NCBI RefSeq assembly: GCF_013373865.1 | Contig: NC_050477.1 | Location: 8,860,722 to 8,924,721 of the forward strand | Reading direction: 5' to 3' | Length of the DNA stretch: 64,000 bases | Source: Monomorium pharaonis | Taxonomy: Eukaryota > Arthropoda > Insecta > Hymenoptera > Formicidae | Part shown: positions 1 through 13,520 of the stretch, one piece after another | How positions within the stretch are numbered: the stretch's first letter is position 1 | Layout: every line of letters starts with the position of its first letter | Notes under the pieces: model-generated | Told to the model about the DNA's origin: nothing | What the model saw: the letters and a program-made list of their open reading frames with translations, nothing else | Database searches by the model: none | Translations under genes and position numbers: made by a program

Positions 1-1919
1 TAATTGATTCAACATTGAAGATATAAATAGTTTTTACAGAAAACGTGTTTTCAGTAATAAATATTTTTCATTATGTATGTTTTTACTCATACAAAGGAAA
101 ACTCTAAATATCTCTCACGGAAATTTATCTCCAGATAAATATTTCTTCAAACATATTTTATGGATATGTTTTTCTCGCGCGGATTATAATAACGCCTCTA
201 ATTTGTAGGGTATACGATATCTCGAGATATATGTCGCAATCTTTTCCGCCTCTCTATACACCCACTGATAGCGATATCAATGGCCATGCAAAAAGCAGAT
301 TCTGCGCGATTCACGATATGTCGATAACATACACCAAGTCACGATTATAAACAGCGAACGGCAGGAAGCGGCAATGCACGCATGTCGATCCGTAAAGATG
401 AATGGCGGTTGGTTATATAAGCCATGAGAGTATTTATACGTCGGTCCAAAATAGTCGACAAACCATATTCGAAGGTGGCACGTTTCTCTGATAACATATG
501 GTCGTCGACATACTTTTTATTAGTAGCAATAACATTCAATTATGATAAAAAAAAGTCACGTTTAGTGATTTAAACGATGTAATATTAAAATTTTTTTGTT
601 TTTTCCAAAAAAATTGGCGATAATTTATTGTAAAATTTGATATTTGTATTTTCCAAGTCATATTTAATTGTAATAGAATAATTGTTATTATTCAATTGAT
701 TTGAGGCTCCTGTTTATTATAAATTGATTTATGAACATATCTTTTCTTATTTTTCTCATTGTACAGTACGTTTTCAAGATATCGCATAGGTGGGCGCAAA
801 CTATTTCCAGATTTGTTGATATTTCGGATTACATATGCTTGCCTTGATGCTCTACTCGTGTGAATAGTATACATGGTCGATCGTGGGGAAGCCAATATTT
901 CAATGTTTACTTATCGAGATTTATGACAACATATATGGGAAGAAACACTCTTCTAACTGATACAACGAGAGTGCTATATCCCGAATTCCAAGGTTTTTCA
1001 TAACTTTAGCAATGATGAATATAGAGAAAAGGTATCATAAAAAATAATGCATATACTTTCTTACATTTTCGGGCAAATTATGTGAAAATTTTCCAATCAC
1101 TTAGTAATTCTATTTTCATAATACTATTTTATATGTTAAATTTTCCAAATTTATGATAAAAGCACAAAATTATGCATTATTTAGTTGTTCAACAAATTAA
1201 TTTAACATATATAATAATATTGTAACACATGGACTGTCACAATAAATCGTGTACGTGTACATTAAGCACTTAGCAATATCAGTTAAGTGGAAGATATCCG
1301 TATATACACAGACAGTAAATTGCCTAAGTGGTTAAAAGCTTTAAAGCAAAACAAAATTATATAATACATCTTTATGTTGCGTTAAACTTCAAATTTTGGT
1401 AATACAATTTATTTATTAAATATTTTTTAACAAAGCAAATATTTGATTACATTTAATTTTCTCAAGTTAATTTTTAATCTAAAAATCATTAATTTTTAAT
1501 TTTTTATACTTGTTTATAATTAATCTTAGATTAGTCTTTTAATATAAAATAATTATTAATAGTAATTTAAATATTCTAAATGTTTTAGGGAAAAATCAAT
1601 GCAGTTTATACAATTATTTTTTAACATATAATTTTTTAACATAAAATATAGTACAGAAAAGACAGATATATTTTAATTGCGAATTATTAACAAATCAAAA
1701 TATTTTACGATAGACATTTTACGAGACAGTTATAATTGTCCTCTTTTTTATAATATAAATATAATATAATAGAACAATTTGAAATAAAATCCTTTTGTGA
1801 AAAAAAGCAGCATGAGAAGACAGCCCACATGGATATTAATAGCACATATAGATTAGTTGTGTACATGTACAACATCAAAGTACAATTTAGAATCGAGGTT
1901 TTCTAGAAAGAAAACTTAC
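1..1919. other. AT-rich non-coding flank / intron of the receptor gene
   Basis: No reading frame here resembles a known protein. Because the receptor exon at 1920 ends in a splice donor on the minus strand, this stretch is most likely its intron. I searched the minus strand for TM6/TM7 of a class A receptor and found none, so that exon should lie left of the window. Confidence 0.6.
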
Positions 1920-2789
1920 CGGGATTTGATTGAGATTGATGTCAGATTTTTCCCTGTTAGAACAATTTGTAGTATAACCGGGCTCTTGGTTGAACCGCCT
2001 GCCAAACTTCAGAAGATTTCTCATAATCATGGTATTCATCACGATGATAAGTACAAGCGGCACAATCAAACTCGCTATACTGTCGATGATACTAATAATT
2101 TGCATGGTCCCCAGGTATTCAATCTTCAGATCGCACACTTCGTCGCCGCCCGCGTTTTTCACCACCCCGGCGGTAATGAAGGAGTATGAATGGCTAGCCA
2201 AAGCAAGAATCGTTAATACTAAAATAATTGTCTTTGCACGCGCTACGGTGCACATGTGCGGCCGATGTAACGGATATTGCACGGCGATAAATCTCTCGAC
2301 AGTAAAGGCAACGATTAGCCAAACGCTAAGTGAACTACAAACCGCGCTGACGTACACCAAAGTTTCACACCAGCCATTGTTGTTAAAGACTTTCCATCCA
2401 ATTGTACTGTTAAGCCACACGAGAAGCAGAGACATGAGAAAGCTAAAATCAGCGGTGGCTAATGCCGCCAAGTAGTAACTAGAGCTGCGCAGTTTTAGAT
2501 GTGTCTTAAGGAAAACCACACACGACAACAGGTTGCCCACCAAACCCAGTAAGATGATGGACGGTATGTAGTACAAGTGGCAGAAATCCAGAAGGAAGTA
2601 GAGCGAATGGCAAAAGCTCTCCGATTCCTCGAAAATTAGTTCGTGGCTGTAATTTTGGTAATCGTAGAACGTCAGATTTGACCAATCCGTCGGCGATGCC
2701 GATCTTCGAAATCGTGACAGGCCGTCAATCGTCGTCGATATCTGATGACATCCCCAAGCTTTACTCGATAGTTTTTGAAGCACGAACAT
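1920..2789 (-). CDS. Class A (rhodopsin-like) neuropeptide GPCR, TM1-TM5 exon; CNMamide-receptor-like
   Basis: This is one 290-codon exon of a seven-transmembrane receptor at the plasma membrane, which would couple a peptide ligand to G proteins. Counting from the first ATG (2789): N-glycosylation sites NLT and NYS near residues 38-47, TM1 with GN at 85-86, TM2 with LAALATAD (Asp 114), the TM3 cysteine 141 in GWCE, ERF at 165-167 in place of DRY followed by IAVQYPL, the extracellular loop 2 cysteine 219, and TM5 with VPLVLIIV (Pro 244). The frame then enters intracellular loop 3 and ends cleanly at CCG before a GTAAGT donor (1919 leftward). TM6, TM7 and the tail are outside the window. The frame stays open about 75 bp upstream of the ATG, so an upstream splice cannot be excluded. 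From memory the SSSYYLAALA and CTVARAKT segments resemble insect CNMamide receptors (sometimes named TRH-receptor-like); the subfamily is moderately sure, the fold very sure. Confidence 0.85.
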
Positions 2790-3346
2790 GATTGCTCTGG
2801 AGATTATATTCACAGAAAAAATACTATCTTTGATGCCTGTTGTATCAAGAAGCTGTTCGAGCAAACACAGTCGGTCGTGAAATACGTCAGTTTAAAAAGC
2901 ACATTGCAATATTATTGGCCATTTTCCAGACTCGTTGGTATAACGTCGATGATATAGACCAGGCCAGTGTCAATCACAGAGTATGGAATGCTCGAATAGA
3001 ATGCCAGGCAAAATGATTGTCCAATGGGAATTCCCAGATGTTTCTCGTAGTGCATAATTCACATTGATAAAATTTGTTAGATAGTCACATACATTGCACA
3101 TTTGACGGAGAGTTGTCAAAGTCATGGATGAATACATGAATCACGTATCCTGCGTAGATGCGTTTAGGTACGAATTGTACGTAATGAGCACTATAATAAG
3201 TTTTGTTCGACACAGATTCTTTATTCTTTCTTAAATAAATGCCTAATGTTGCGCTCTGTGAAAATCAATATGTGCAAATTAGCGATGAGTAACAGAAACT
3301 TGATAGAGCTTTCCTAAATTTGTAGACAATTAATATAAGAAATAAA

Positions 3347-3668
3347 CTATAATGTTATGGACAGATTGAGATAGTCGTTTGATTTATATGAAATCTGGCA
3401 CATCTTTATCCAATTAATTGCGCAAAAAAGTTTATAATTAGAAAAGGCTATTTGATCTGAGACATTTGATTGCAACATGGACGCATTCCGTTGCAAACGA
3501 TCGTGCGGCGTAATAGTTGGAGGTGTTCCAACCGTCGCGTCATTAATACGGAGCACCGGTATTGAGCGCAGGAGTGCGTTTAAAATGTTCGGACATTCGT
3601 TTTCATTTAACACATTTCTTTCTGTCGGAGCGCCTATTTGGGTGACATTATCATCATTTACACTTTAA
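3347..3668 (-). other. Possible upstream exon or chance ORF with N-glycosylation motifs
   Basis: A minus-strand open frame of about 90 codons lies 0.6 kb upstream of the receptor exon. It has three N-x-S/T motifs (NVT, NAS, NVS), could encode an extracellular N-terminus, and is richer in GC and CpG than its surroundings. It has no good ATG in frame, and I see no convincing donor joining it to the receptor exon. The opposite strand is also open, which weakens the case. Confidence 0.2.
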
Positions 3669-3699
3669 GCTTGATTACATTTCAATTACGTTCGTTACA

Positions 3700-6600
3700 G
3701 AGTGAACAATGGAGTTTCACGCGCGTGCATTTCGCTCGATGAATCCGATTTCATTTAGCTGTCTAATTTACTAGATTTTAACTTATTTTTCGGAATCCAT
3801 AGTAATTCGTATTCATTTAGTTTCATCAAAGCGTTTCGTATGCGCTATTAAATTTAAAAGAAATCCATTATATTCGTGTTAGTAAAGCTGTTAAGCATTA
3901 AGCTCAACATAATACTTCAAGTTATTCAATTATATCTTAATGGTAGTGGTTTGATAACAGGATATGATTTCAATTTACTAATTCACAGTATCTGTATTAA
4001 TTCCATATTGAACTGAATAATATGTAAGTTCATTGATTGACTCGCAATTACGATATCGGAAGCAATTATCAAAATGGATCTGAATGCAAGCGGATGAACG
4101 TTTACACGCGCAAAATTTCGTATAGAATAATACATCCTTCAAATAAAGAACTCTTTTGCAATTTTTATAAGAACAAAAAAGCTCATTAGTTCTTAGTCGC
4201 TGTTCAATACAACACTCCGCGTTTTTATGAAAAAGAAAAATGCGATGTATTAACAGTACACTTAATAGCTTCCTGCAATTGATTTCTTAATTAAATTGTC
4301 TTTCCCTTTATCCGTCTCATGTGCGTCTGATTGCAAATCGATACGCTTTGATGCTTTAAACGCTTTGTTCTCACAGCTTGTAATATATTTGATCTCAGAA
4401 TAAACGCGGAAATGTGGTAGTTGATAAATAGCGTGCACGTTTCCGCAAGAATGCAATTTTATTGCATAGTTTAGTTATTCACTCAACCTTGACTCGAATA
4501 GATCTCAAATCATTAGTAGACGGTTTGCCTTAACGATTGTAATTGCGGAGGATTCAACAATTCCACTTTCATACGCATATTAGAAAAGAACACAGTGCCA
4601 ATTTATATATTTACATTATTATATCTTTTAAATGTTATATATTTAAATTTTTAATATTAAATTGTTTAAATTACTTTTTGTACATATAGATATATTTTTT
4701 AACTTTTGAACTTATTGCGTTAACTAAGTTATTATTAATTAGCGAAGTTGTTAATAGTTAATTTTTAAATTAGTACACGTTAACTTACCGTTTAATTAAA
4801 TTATACAATGACTAAGTTATGCATTTCATTTAATGCACGAAATATTTATTGTTCAATACATTTTGGATAAAAGAATGTTTCTTTAAATTTTAAACGGAGA
4901 AGTTATAATATTATCAGTAATTCCTTTAAATGCCATATGTTATAGAAAACAAGAACATTTATATCGATTTTTTATACACATATTTTTATCATTAATTTTA
5001 TCATTTCTTATCTTCTCATTTGTCACCACGCGTAAAATGTTCACGTTGATTGGCGATATAACGTATCTTCCTAGTAACGTTGCACAGTATTATCGCAGAT
5101 GCATTAAAGGATTTTCACTGTCACTTTATCTGAGATATTTTTTCATGATTTGGTTAAAATCTCACAAAAAATCATCTCGTTCCTTTCTATCGACCCTTAA
5201 TCTTTTTAATCGCTGAAATAACGATTCTTTTTTTTGATAATAAAAAATATCCAACATTTCCTTAAAAGATTTCCGATTTTTAAATTTTCTCGTGACTTTG
5301 ATCGTGATTGGAAAATGTAATGTACTCTACAATTTTCGTTTAAATTAAGGGAAGACCGCTCGAAAAAAACGCTTGGAAACGTACGCGCCATTTGTCACTG
5401 GGAATTTTCTGTAGATTTTATCGATAATCGAACTATCAAGTTTACTTAAAGCCTCGATAAAAAAAACCTTAAACTTTCAAATAATTCCAAAAGATATTAC
5501 ATTATTTGCTTTTTTTTAATTTATCCGAATTTATACAAACAAAATTTTCAAAAACCTTTTGATTATTTCTTCCCATCAAAGTAATTATTTATGTAAGCTT
5601 TAACGTAGAATCAACCCTCCATTGAGAAAGCCTCCGAGTTATTGAATGCGATCCACAGGACACTACGCGTGTAAGAAGTATATTTCGTAATTTTTGTATT
5701 TAATTAGGACCATGAAATGTAGGAAAATATACGCGTCGTGCATTGAGAAACGTCGTCGGATAAACTGGGGGAGCGGACCACTGTGCGATCGCATCTGTGC
5801 CAGTCGAAAAGTTTCGCCGCATGCGCTTTGTAGAGATCCTGTCGGCGTCTCGACGGACACCGCTGACATCGACGTCGCCAGCAGCGTAGGTCACGCCGTT
5901 ATACGTCTCACAGCATCGAAGGATAATTGCGAGAGAAAGGCATGTCGTGCTTTTTAATTCTAGATAGATTAAGGAAAGTCCAATTGTTCGAAAATGTTTG
6001 ACATTTTTTCGTGACAAATAAATGTATGTACGCAAGTGACATTTAATGGATTTATATAACATATAAAGAGTAAAGATATTTTTTCATTAAACATTTTTTA
6101 ATATAAATATTGCTAAAGTATTCCGTTTCGTTTGTTTTGCAATGATTTTTTGATTCTCGATACTCCGATTTTTATAGCTAGAAATACTCAAGAGGCTTGC
6201 AGCTATCGTGATGAATTAAATATAAATTTAAAATAAAATAAAAGTTATTATTAACAAAAACTAAAGCTTTTTTAATTAAAAAATAGAGTTTATAACTACC
6301 GTTTTATTTTTATTATAATTTTGATTTGATTTATTTTGTAGAGATTTATCTAATAGCAACAAGCTTCTTGAAGATTTCGAGTTAAAAATTGTCATGCTTG
6401 AATTAGGTAAAAGCGGAAATATAATATAATTATAAAAAAAAAGAAATAAAATAACTACAGTTACATATGTATCGTATTTGTATAAGTAGTATTTATTAAT
6501 AAAAAAATTGTATACTTTACACACACATATGTTGTATAATACTTTTCAGAAACTACTTTACTGCATATTTATTTCGTTAATATAATTTGTACATTTAATT

Positions 6601-8630
6601 CGTCCAAAATTCAAAGATCAAAGATAAGTACACTTTCCGAGTAATCTGACTTTCTAGTCTCCTTAATAGAAAATCATCATAATATATTGATTTTTAAAAG
6701 TTTTTAAAATTTTCGCACAAGTAAAAATGTCATTAAAAGATTTTTGATATGCAAAATATTTTAAATTGATGTATAAAAAATACTTTTATAAATTCTACGA
6801 AAAACATCTTATTTGAATTTCGATTCGAGAAAGATTAGTTTCTTTATAAAGTTATAAAAAGTTTCGCACCATCATCTACATAAAATTGTCTGATGTCTAT
6901 TGTACGTCTCTATTGTAGAAAAGTCAAAAATGACCTATTTGAATAAATTCTTTGTTCAATGATGGGCAGATGTTTCGAAAAGTTTATTAAAAACTTCGAT
7001 AGGTTTCATATTTCAGATCGGTAAATTTTACAAAATTTTAGGAATGTGCGCAGATATATCAATTTTTATTTAATAAATTTTTAGTCTGTAATCTTGTTAA
7101 ACATTTAAGGCTAAAATATTTAATGCTAAAAATTCAGAAAAGTAAAAAATGCCAGATATACCGTGCATTAACATACCTACTAAATGCTTAGATTTTTTTG
7201 AGCTTGCTAACCGATAATAGTGAATTCAGTGTCTGCTGTGACAGCGTTAAGTTAACTTTAAGCTTTATAAATAAGAGATATTTAATAATTATCTGATATC
7301 CACTCCACTTTTTTTTATCATTGTATTGTTGCCGCTTTTCCGCGATGCTGATTGGTTCTCTCGCTGCGCTTACTATACTTCGTATTACGAGAGTAACTGT
7401 CATTGCGATTGAATTTTGACAGCTGTCAAATTTGTATAGATGGTTATCTATACAATTATCGTTGCAGTTTATTTTCAAAAAGTAAAAAATAAAAAGTTAA
7501 ATAGCGCGCATCTGTAATCTAGTTCTTATAAAAAAAAAGGACACACAAATGTGTCGTCCCGATTTTATCGACTAATTCTCTCATGCTAGAAATAAAATTA
7601 CTCATAAACATGACAACCTCTTCTCGATTTTTAAACCCATGAAGACAGGACAATATCTTATTTGTCTATTATAATCTTTTTATCAGTTTTAAAAGCGTTT
7701 TAGAGAATTAATATTATATTATCAAAAAAGCAAAGATAATTTATTTGTTGTAATTGCTTGGTTCTCAGGATATTATATTCTCAGGATAATATTATATTTT
7801 AATCAATATATATTGGTTTAATATATTTATGTAATATTTACGTAATATTTAGATTGATCTCGATTTTATCTTTGCAATCAACTGCGTTAGTTTTCTAATT
7901 CAATGGCTTCGTTAGTAATGTAATTTTAGTGCTACGCTGTTGAGCAACAACAGTTGGGCAGCTTCTGCATATATCACAGATTACATTTGATTATATTACA
8001 TATAATATATACTTGACGAGAAGATTAATAGATTGTCAAATTTATATGTAAAAAGTAAAATGTGTAAAAGAAAAAAAGTACTTTTATTTTTATATATTAC
8101 AGTAGAAATTGTTTTAAATTAAAATCTGCTACAGTAAAATATTACATAGTTAATATTATATCTGAGAACTTGTCCTGAGAAATATGCAATAATAATATGA
8201 TACATTGCTATTGTACTTCAAACAAGAGAATTAACAATAGCATAATGCGAAAATAGAACTGTAAAACAAGCTTTGCATTACATGATACAATCTAAACTGA
8301 ATTTGGAATAGTTGTGGCATGATAAGTGGAGTATAATCTATTTTACAGTTACTGCATGCTGTTCCTATTTCCAGAATGCAACCCGCATTCAACATGAATT
8401 TGTGTAGACATTTGTCTTACAATAAATGCTTTATCGTAGTTACAAATGCTTTATCTAGTTTGGCTTACATTACTGGCTGTATTAACGAATACAACAGTTT
8501 AATGAAATTTTCTCACATATATTAATCAAATTTGTAAAATATTTATAATAATTTTATTTTTCTGTTTTTGTGTGTCAATAAAATAAAAATAAAGATCGTG
8601 ATAGAAATAAATGTTAAATAATATTTGAAT
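3700..8630. other. Non-coding stretch between receptor and dynein relic
   Basis: AT-rich DNA with many stops in all frames. I looked on the plus strand for dynein tail, linker or AAA1 motifs (the ITPLTDR-type entry to AAA1 and its P-loop) and found none. A short GC-richer island at about 5740-5940 is open on both strands but matches nothing I recognise. Confidence 0.55.
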
Positions 8631-8638
8631 TTTTTCAG

Positions 8639-8805
8639 TGTTACAAAGTCCTGAAGCACACATATACATGTTTAAAAGGTCAATTACAATCAAATGGCAA
8701 ATTGTTTACAACAGTTATCACGTATGTTTTGAATCCAAAGGCTATAACAATGAGTCAACTATATATAATCGCAATATGCGAATATAATCCCAATACGCGC
8801 GAAAG
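8639..8805 (+). pseudogene. Dynein relic block 1: start of AAA2
   Basis: Acceptor TTTTTCAG and donor GTAAGC bracket a frame starting CYKVLKH and containing YVLNPKAITMSQLY, the segment that follows the AAA2 P-loop in DNAH1-type dyneins. The P-loop exon itself was not found upstream. This is the most 5' dynein block I can recognise. Confidence 0.8.
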
Positions 8806-10274
8806 GTAAGCAATATATTGCTGTTATTATATTGAAAATAAAATTGTAAAATTACAGAATTTAAATTCAAACTTATTATAAGCTGTAATCATGCGATGCA
8901 TCGTGCTAAAGTCACAAATCGGCGAGCTTTTTGACTTTAAAATTTTTTTAATGTATGACATCAAATATGAAATATTTTTCATTTAAAACAAAATTTTATT
9001 ATAATATTAAAATTTTAAATTTTGTGATTTTAAACATTTATAATATATTGTATTGTAATAATAATATACTAACTAATATAGTAACTGATTTAGTATATTT
9101 TATTGTATACGATAATTAAGCAGATTAATAAGAGTACAGCGTGTTTATTAATGCACAAATTAATTAATTGTAAAAAACTTCCAAATTTTATAAAACATAA
9201 ATTATGTAAAAAATGCGAACTTTTTGTGTACTTGCGCATTAATTAACCGTGTCCTTATTAGTTCTGCCTAATTATTGTACAGTTAAATTTGAAAGTCTAT
9301 TGATATATTAATTTATAAATTTTTCATTTCATACGTAGAAAATTTTAAAAATATTGATTTCAAGCTTTATTCTTTATTTTTTGTCTTTATCTTTTAAGTT
9401 TACTTAATTTTTAATGTTTAATCACATTATATCTAACTTAATTAATTCAAACATTGATTGAGACTATGGATTTATTAGTATAGTATAAGTATTCATTTAT
9501 TGTGCAATAAATTTTTATATAATTATACACAAGGTTGCAAAATATAGCTCACGATAAATATTTTAACAAATAAGTAACACAAAAATTTTAAATTATTATT
9601 TTGTTTCCTGCTTTTACTTTTTTCAATATTTAGACTAACAATTATTTTCAAATATTATTAAGTACGTAAGTAAAGTAAAAGTTCAGTAATTATTTAATTT
9701 TTTTTAATTTTGTAAACAATTCTTATATTTTAGTAATGTTGTTTGATTATAATAACTAAATAACAAAATTAGATTAACGAAAACATCTCATAAATGATCT
9801 ACTACATTTATTAATACAAAATAGAAAATAGAAATCTTTGTTGCACATCAAGTTATAAATTTATTGCCATAAATGACATAATATTTTGTAATAAATATCT
9901 CGTTTTATTAGTTTTTCTCGTTTAAATTATGTTAAAATAAATTTATCAAAATTTTTTGTTTTATTTATTTAAAGTAAAAACGAGTAATAAAGAAAAAACA
10001 AAAAAAGAAAATACGGAGTGTTATCAAGAGTATCAAGACTATAGCTCGCGCGCTAATTGGTAACTGTTAGCATGGTCGGCTTTTTTTGTTTGTGCTTCAT
10101 ATTCTAGAAAATTAACTATCAAAGTTTTACAAATTCCGCGAAAGAAAGAAATTCATAAAATTTAACATATAAATTTCTTTACGTATAAAATTTAGTAAAG
10201 TATTTTATCAACGTACGTTTATATTTATTAATTAATATATAATAAACTATTTTAACTTACTATTACACTAAATT

Positions 10275-10278
<4 letters not shown>

Positions 10279-10311
<33 letters not shown>
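10279..10311. repeat. (TG)n microsatellite
   Basis: About 16 TG units in a pseudogene intron. Confidence 0.97.
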
Positions 10312-10315
<4 letters not shown>

Positions 10316-10453
10316 AGGAAAGGGTATAATAAGCTATTTAATTATTAATGTATGAGAGTGTATATTAAATTCCATAACATCGATAAATCAAGAAAACCTT
10401 CAAAATAGAAACGAAATTCAGGATATTGAATGCACCACACGTCCGATTTGTAG

Positions 10454-10693
10454 GACAGACGGAATATTCCCAACTTTAATACGAGCGGATATAGCAGCGG
10501 CGGATGGTGATAAACGTTGGTATATTTTTGACGGACCGGTCGATACAGTGTGGATCGAGAATTTGAATACTGTCCTGGACGACAATAAAAAGCTTTGTCT
10601 CACGTCGGGGGAAATAATAAAATTACTGCCGACTTAAACCATGATATTTGAAATATTAGATGATCAAGCAGCTTCACCCGCTACAATTTCTAG
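10454..10693 (+). pseudogene. Dynein relic block 2: AAA2 core
   Basis: Starts after TTTGTAG and joins block 1 in phase to give RTDGIFPTLIRAD. It carries the AAA2 signature IFDGPVDTVWIENLNTVLDD and LCLTSGEIIK, and ends SPATISR before GTAATAC. An in-frame TAA at 10635-10637 replaces a residue just before TMIFE. Confidence 0.92.
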
Positions 10694-11384
10694 GTAATAC
10701 AAAACTAATTTAACAAACTTACCTATCTCTTATTACTATAGTAAAAATACAAGTAAATCAATAATATATTCAATACTGCTGTAATTAATTTCTTTATTTT
10801 TAAACGCAAAAATATGTGTTATTAAAAACAGCACAAAAAATTTTTTCTATTTTTATATATATTAATCACGTTGCAAACTAAGTAATCCTTTACATGCTTG
10901 TGAAGTAAATTAAATATATTGTGTGTGTGTGTTTGTGTGCATAAACAGCATATTTGTACATATATGTTATATATTTTATATATATATAGAATGGACTTGA
11001 AATATTTGGAGTATTTCTTATTAAATTTGTCTGTTTTCATTTGAACTGATGGTAAAGCTTATAATGATTGATAGCAACAATAAAAATACAACTTTTACAT
11101 CCATTACCGAGAATTGAATATATATTAATCGTAATTATTAATACTAGAGAAATAATCTGACAGAGAAAATCTGACAGAACGAAATAATCATTAATATTAC
11201 AAAATTCTCAATAAAGAATAGAATAATTATATAAATCAAAATAAATATGGATAAATATAAATTTAACATGGCAGTTCGAATATATTAAATAAAATATCAT
11301 AAGAAATTCATTCTTATTTTTTAATGAAATAAATTACGAACCAATATATTAATTAAAATATTGTAATGTACATATTTTTATTAG

Positions 11385-11463
11385 ATGTGGTATGGTGTAT
11401 ATGGAATCGGAAAATTTAGGCCTACAACCTATAATTGATTGCTGAATACAGTCACTACTAACA
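11385..11463 (+). pseudogene. Dynein relic block 3: AAA2 end
   Basis: AG acceptor then tgt, completing RCGMVYMES, a hallmark of dynein AAA2. TGA at 11443-11445 stands where the family has the Trp of ECW. A GT follows at 11464. Confidence 0.85.
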
Positions 11464-11912
11464 GTAAATAAACATTTCTTTTTACAAAATAATTTTTGTA
11501 ATGTATTTAAAATAAATAAAAAGATATTAATTTATTTTAACAAATAACAATATCAATTAATTAAGATTTTAATAGTATATATATATAATGTATTTGTATT
11601 TGAATGATATTTTTTTCTATAAATATTCATAAAACTCTGATTACTAAAAAGTTATTAAAATAATATGTGTTAAATAATATTTTGTTTTAAATGAAAATTT
11701 TAATTAAAATAAAACTTTAAATTAATTTTTAATAATGCTTATAATTTTATTATTTTCCACAGTTCTCGAGTCAAATGTTTTCAGTTGCAACAAATAAATA
11801 TAATTATTATATTTTGCGCATGTTGTAATTATGTAATTTGTATTATTGTTGCAAAATTAAATGTTTAAAAAATCCAGTTACGTAAAACAAATTTGAATAA
11901 CTGTTTCTATAG

Positions 11913-12126
11913 ACAATGAACGATTACATCGAAGAAATAACTCAGTTAACAACTCAATTAGTGCTTCCCAGTCTGAAGATTGTACGCAAGTGTTTACGAG
12001 AGATCGTAAAAACCGTAGATTTAGCCGTTATTCAATCTTATATAAATTTAATGAATTTCAGAATTGAACCAATGGCTGGACGTGAAGGAAAAGCACCACC
12101 AAGTTTTACTTTTCAAAGAACTATAT
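11913..12126 (+). pseudogene. Dynein relic block 4: AAA2-AAA3 linker helices
   Basis: The frame from the TCTATAG acceptor to the GTAAGC donor reads helical sequence (IEEITQL, LPSLKIVRKCLREIV) at the place expected between AAA2 and AAA3. It has no lesion of its own. Conservation is weaker here, so the assignment leans on its position. Confidence 0.7.
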
Positions 12127-12613
12127 GTAAGCCAAATGCAATTTAACTGTAATATTATACATGTGTGTTACTTACAAGTTCATGATAAATGACAAGTTGT
12201 ATTACAGAATAGTGTAAACTTCAAGTTGCTTTAGGACATGCGATTGCCGTATGTGTATGACAAAGTTAGTTCAATAAATCTGACGTACTATTGCAAGTAC
12301 AGTCGGTTTCTATTTATCTCTATTCAACAACTTGCAATCTAAGATCACAGTCAAATATCTGAATCGGAAATAAAACCTACATATTTTTGTTTACTAAAAC
12401 TTCTAAATTAATTATTAAAACTAGTGTAATAATAAATTACGTATTAATAATCGTGTCTGAAACTATTATTATTGTATAATAAAAAAATAATTAACAAATT
12501 TTTATCATTTTTAAAAATGCATATTATATTTGTAAATTTATAATGTATTATAATATTATGTTTTTGCATGGTCATAAAATTACTGAGAACAGCGCTACAT
12601 GTTTATATTATAG

Positions 12614-12766
12614 CGGATTTGCTGTCACCATGGGCTGCTTTTGGGGATTAGGTGCAACTTGCGATTACAAAAGCCGTTGTATATTTAATGACTGGTTGAA
12701 AAATGTACAAAAGACTGCCCATTATAAAATACAATTTCTAGAAGAAGACCTTGTATTTGATTACAG
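12614..12766 (+). pseudogene. Dynein relic block 5: pre-AAA3
   Basis: A clean exon between TATTATAG and a GTGCAA donor. It contains FWGLGATCDYKSRCIFNDWL and ends LVFDYR, matching the pre-AAA3 segment of axonemal dyneins. It joins block 6 in phase at the arginine. Confidence 0.85.
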
Positions 12767-13314
12767 GTGCAAAATATAAAACAAGAAATATATAAATAGG
12801 TTAAAAAATAAAACTTATTTCTATATTATAGAAATATATTTATAAAAATATATGTATACACGTATAAATATGCGTATATATTTTTTCAAAGATAATTTAT
12901 TTGCAAACTTAGTTCATACAAGAATTAATATGTCAAATTTGTAGAAAATTTTACATGAGTGAGAAAAATAAAGAAAAAGATTTTAAAACAACAAAAAATA
13001 AAAATATAATGTTAATATTAATTAGAAATAGAGATTATTACCTTACATATACTATTATCTCACTTTAATACAGCAATTTATAATATATTTAATATTAATA
13101 AATTTTCTAAAATGATTATTAAAATTGAAAGTTTGAATCACATGTAAACATAACAAATAAACTTATATTTTTATTAGCAAAATGTTTTTTGTCATTTTTT
13201 TCTAAGATTGGAATAATTTATTTAAATGTAATTTTTGTCAAAATAATACGCATTAGTAATGTATGTAATCCTTTACACATGTCTCGTAAAGTAAATTAAA
13301 AACATGTGTTGTAT

Positions 13315-13340
13315 ACACACACACACACACACGCGCGCGC

Positions 13341-13384
<44 letters not shown>
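13315..13384. repeat. (AC)n(GC)n(TA)n compound microsatellite
   Basis: Alternating purine-pyrimidine tract of 70 bp directly before the acceptor of dynein block 6. Confidence 0.97.
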
Positions 13385-13386
<2 letters not shown>

Positions 13387-13401
13387 GTATATACTATTCA
13401 G

Positions 13402-13520
13402 ATTACACGATGGTGGATTCACCGATTCGATCGAAGGTCAAGAGCCAATTCCACCGAAGTGATACAAGTGGTTGGACGGAATTCCATCCATCAGAATAAA
13501 GCCCGAAACAAAATACATGG
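13402..13520 (+). pseudogene. Dynein relic block 6: pre-AAA3, nonsense mutation
   Basis: Reads LHDGGFTDSIEGQEPIPPK, then TGA at 13460-13462 where the family has Trp, then YKWLDGIPSIRIKPETKYM before GTAAGT. An (AC)(GC)(TA) microsatellite abuts its acceptor. Confidence 0.88.

Noticed and set aside
10418..10603. Minus-strand 61-codon frame
   Set aside because: Exact shadow of the AAA2 dynein block on the plus strand.
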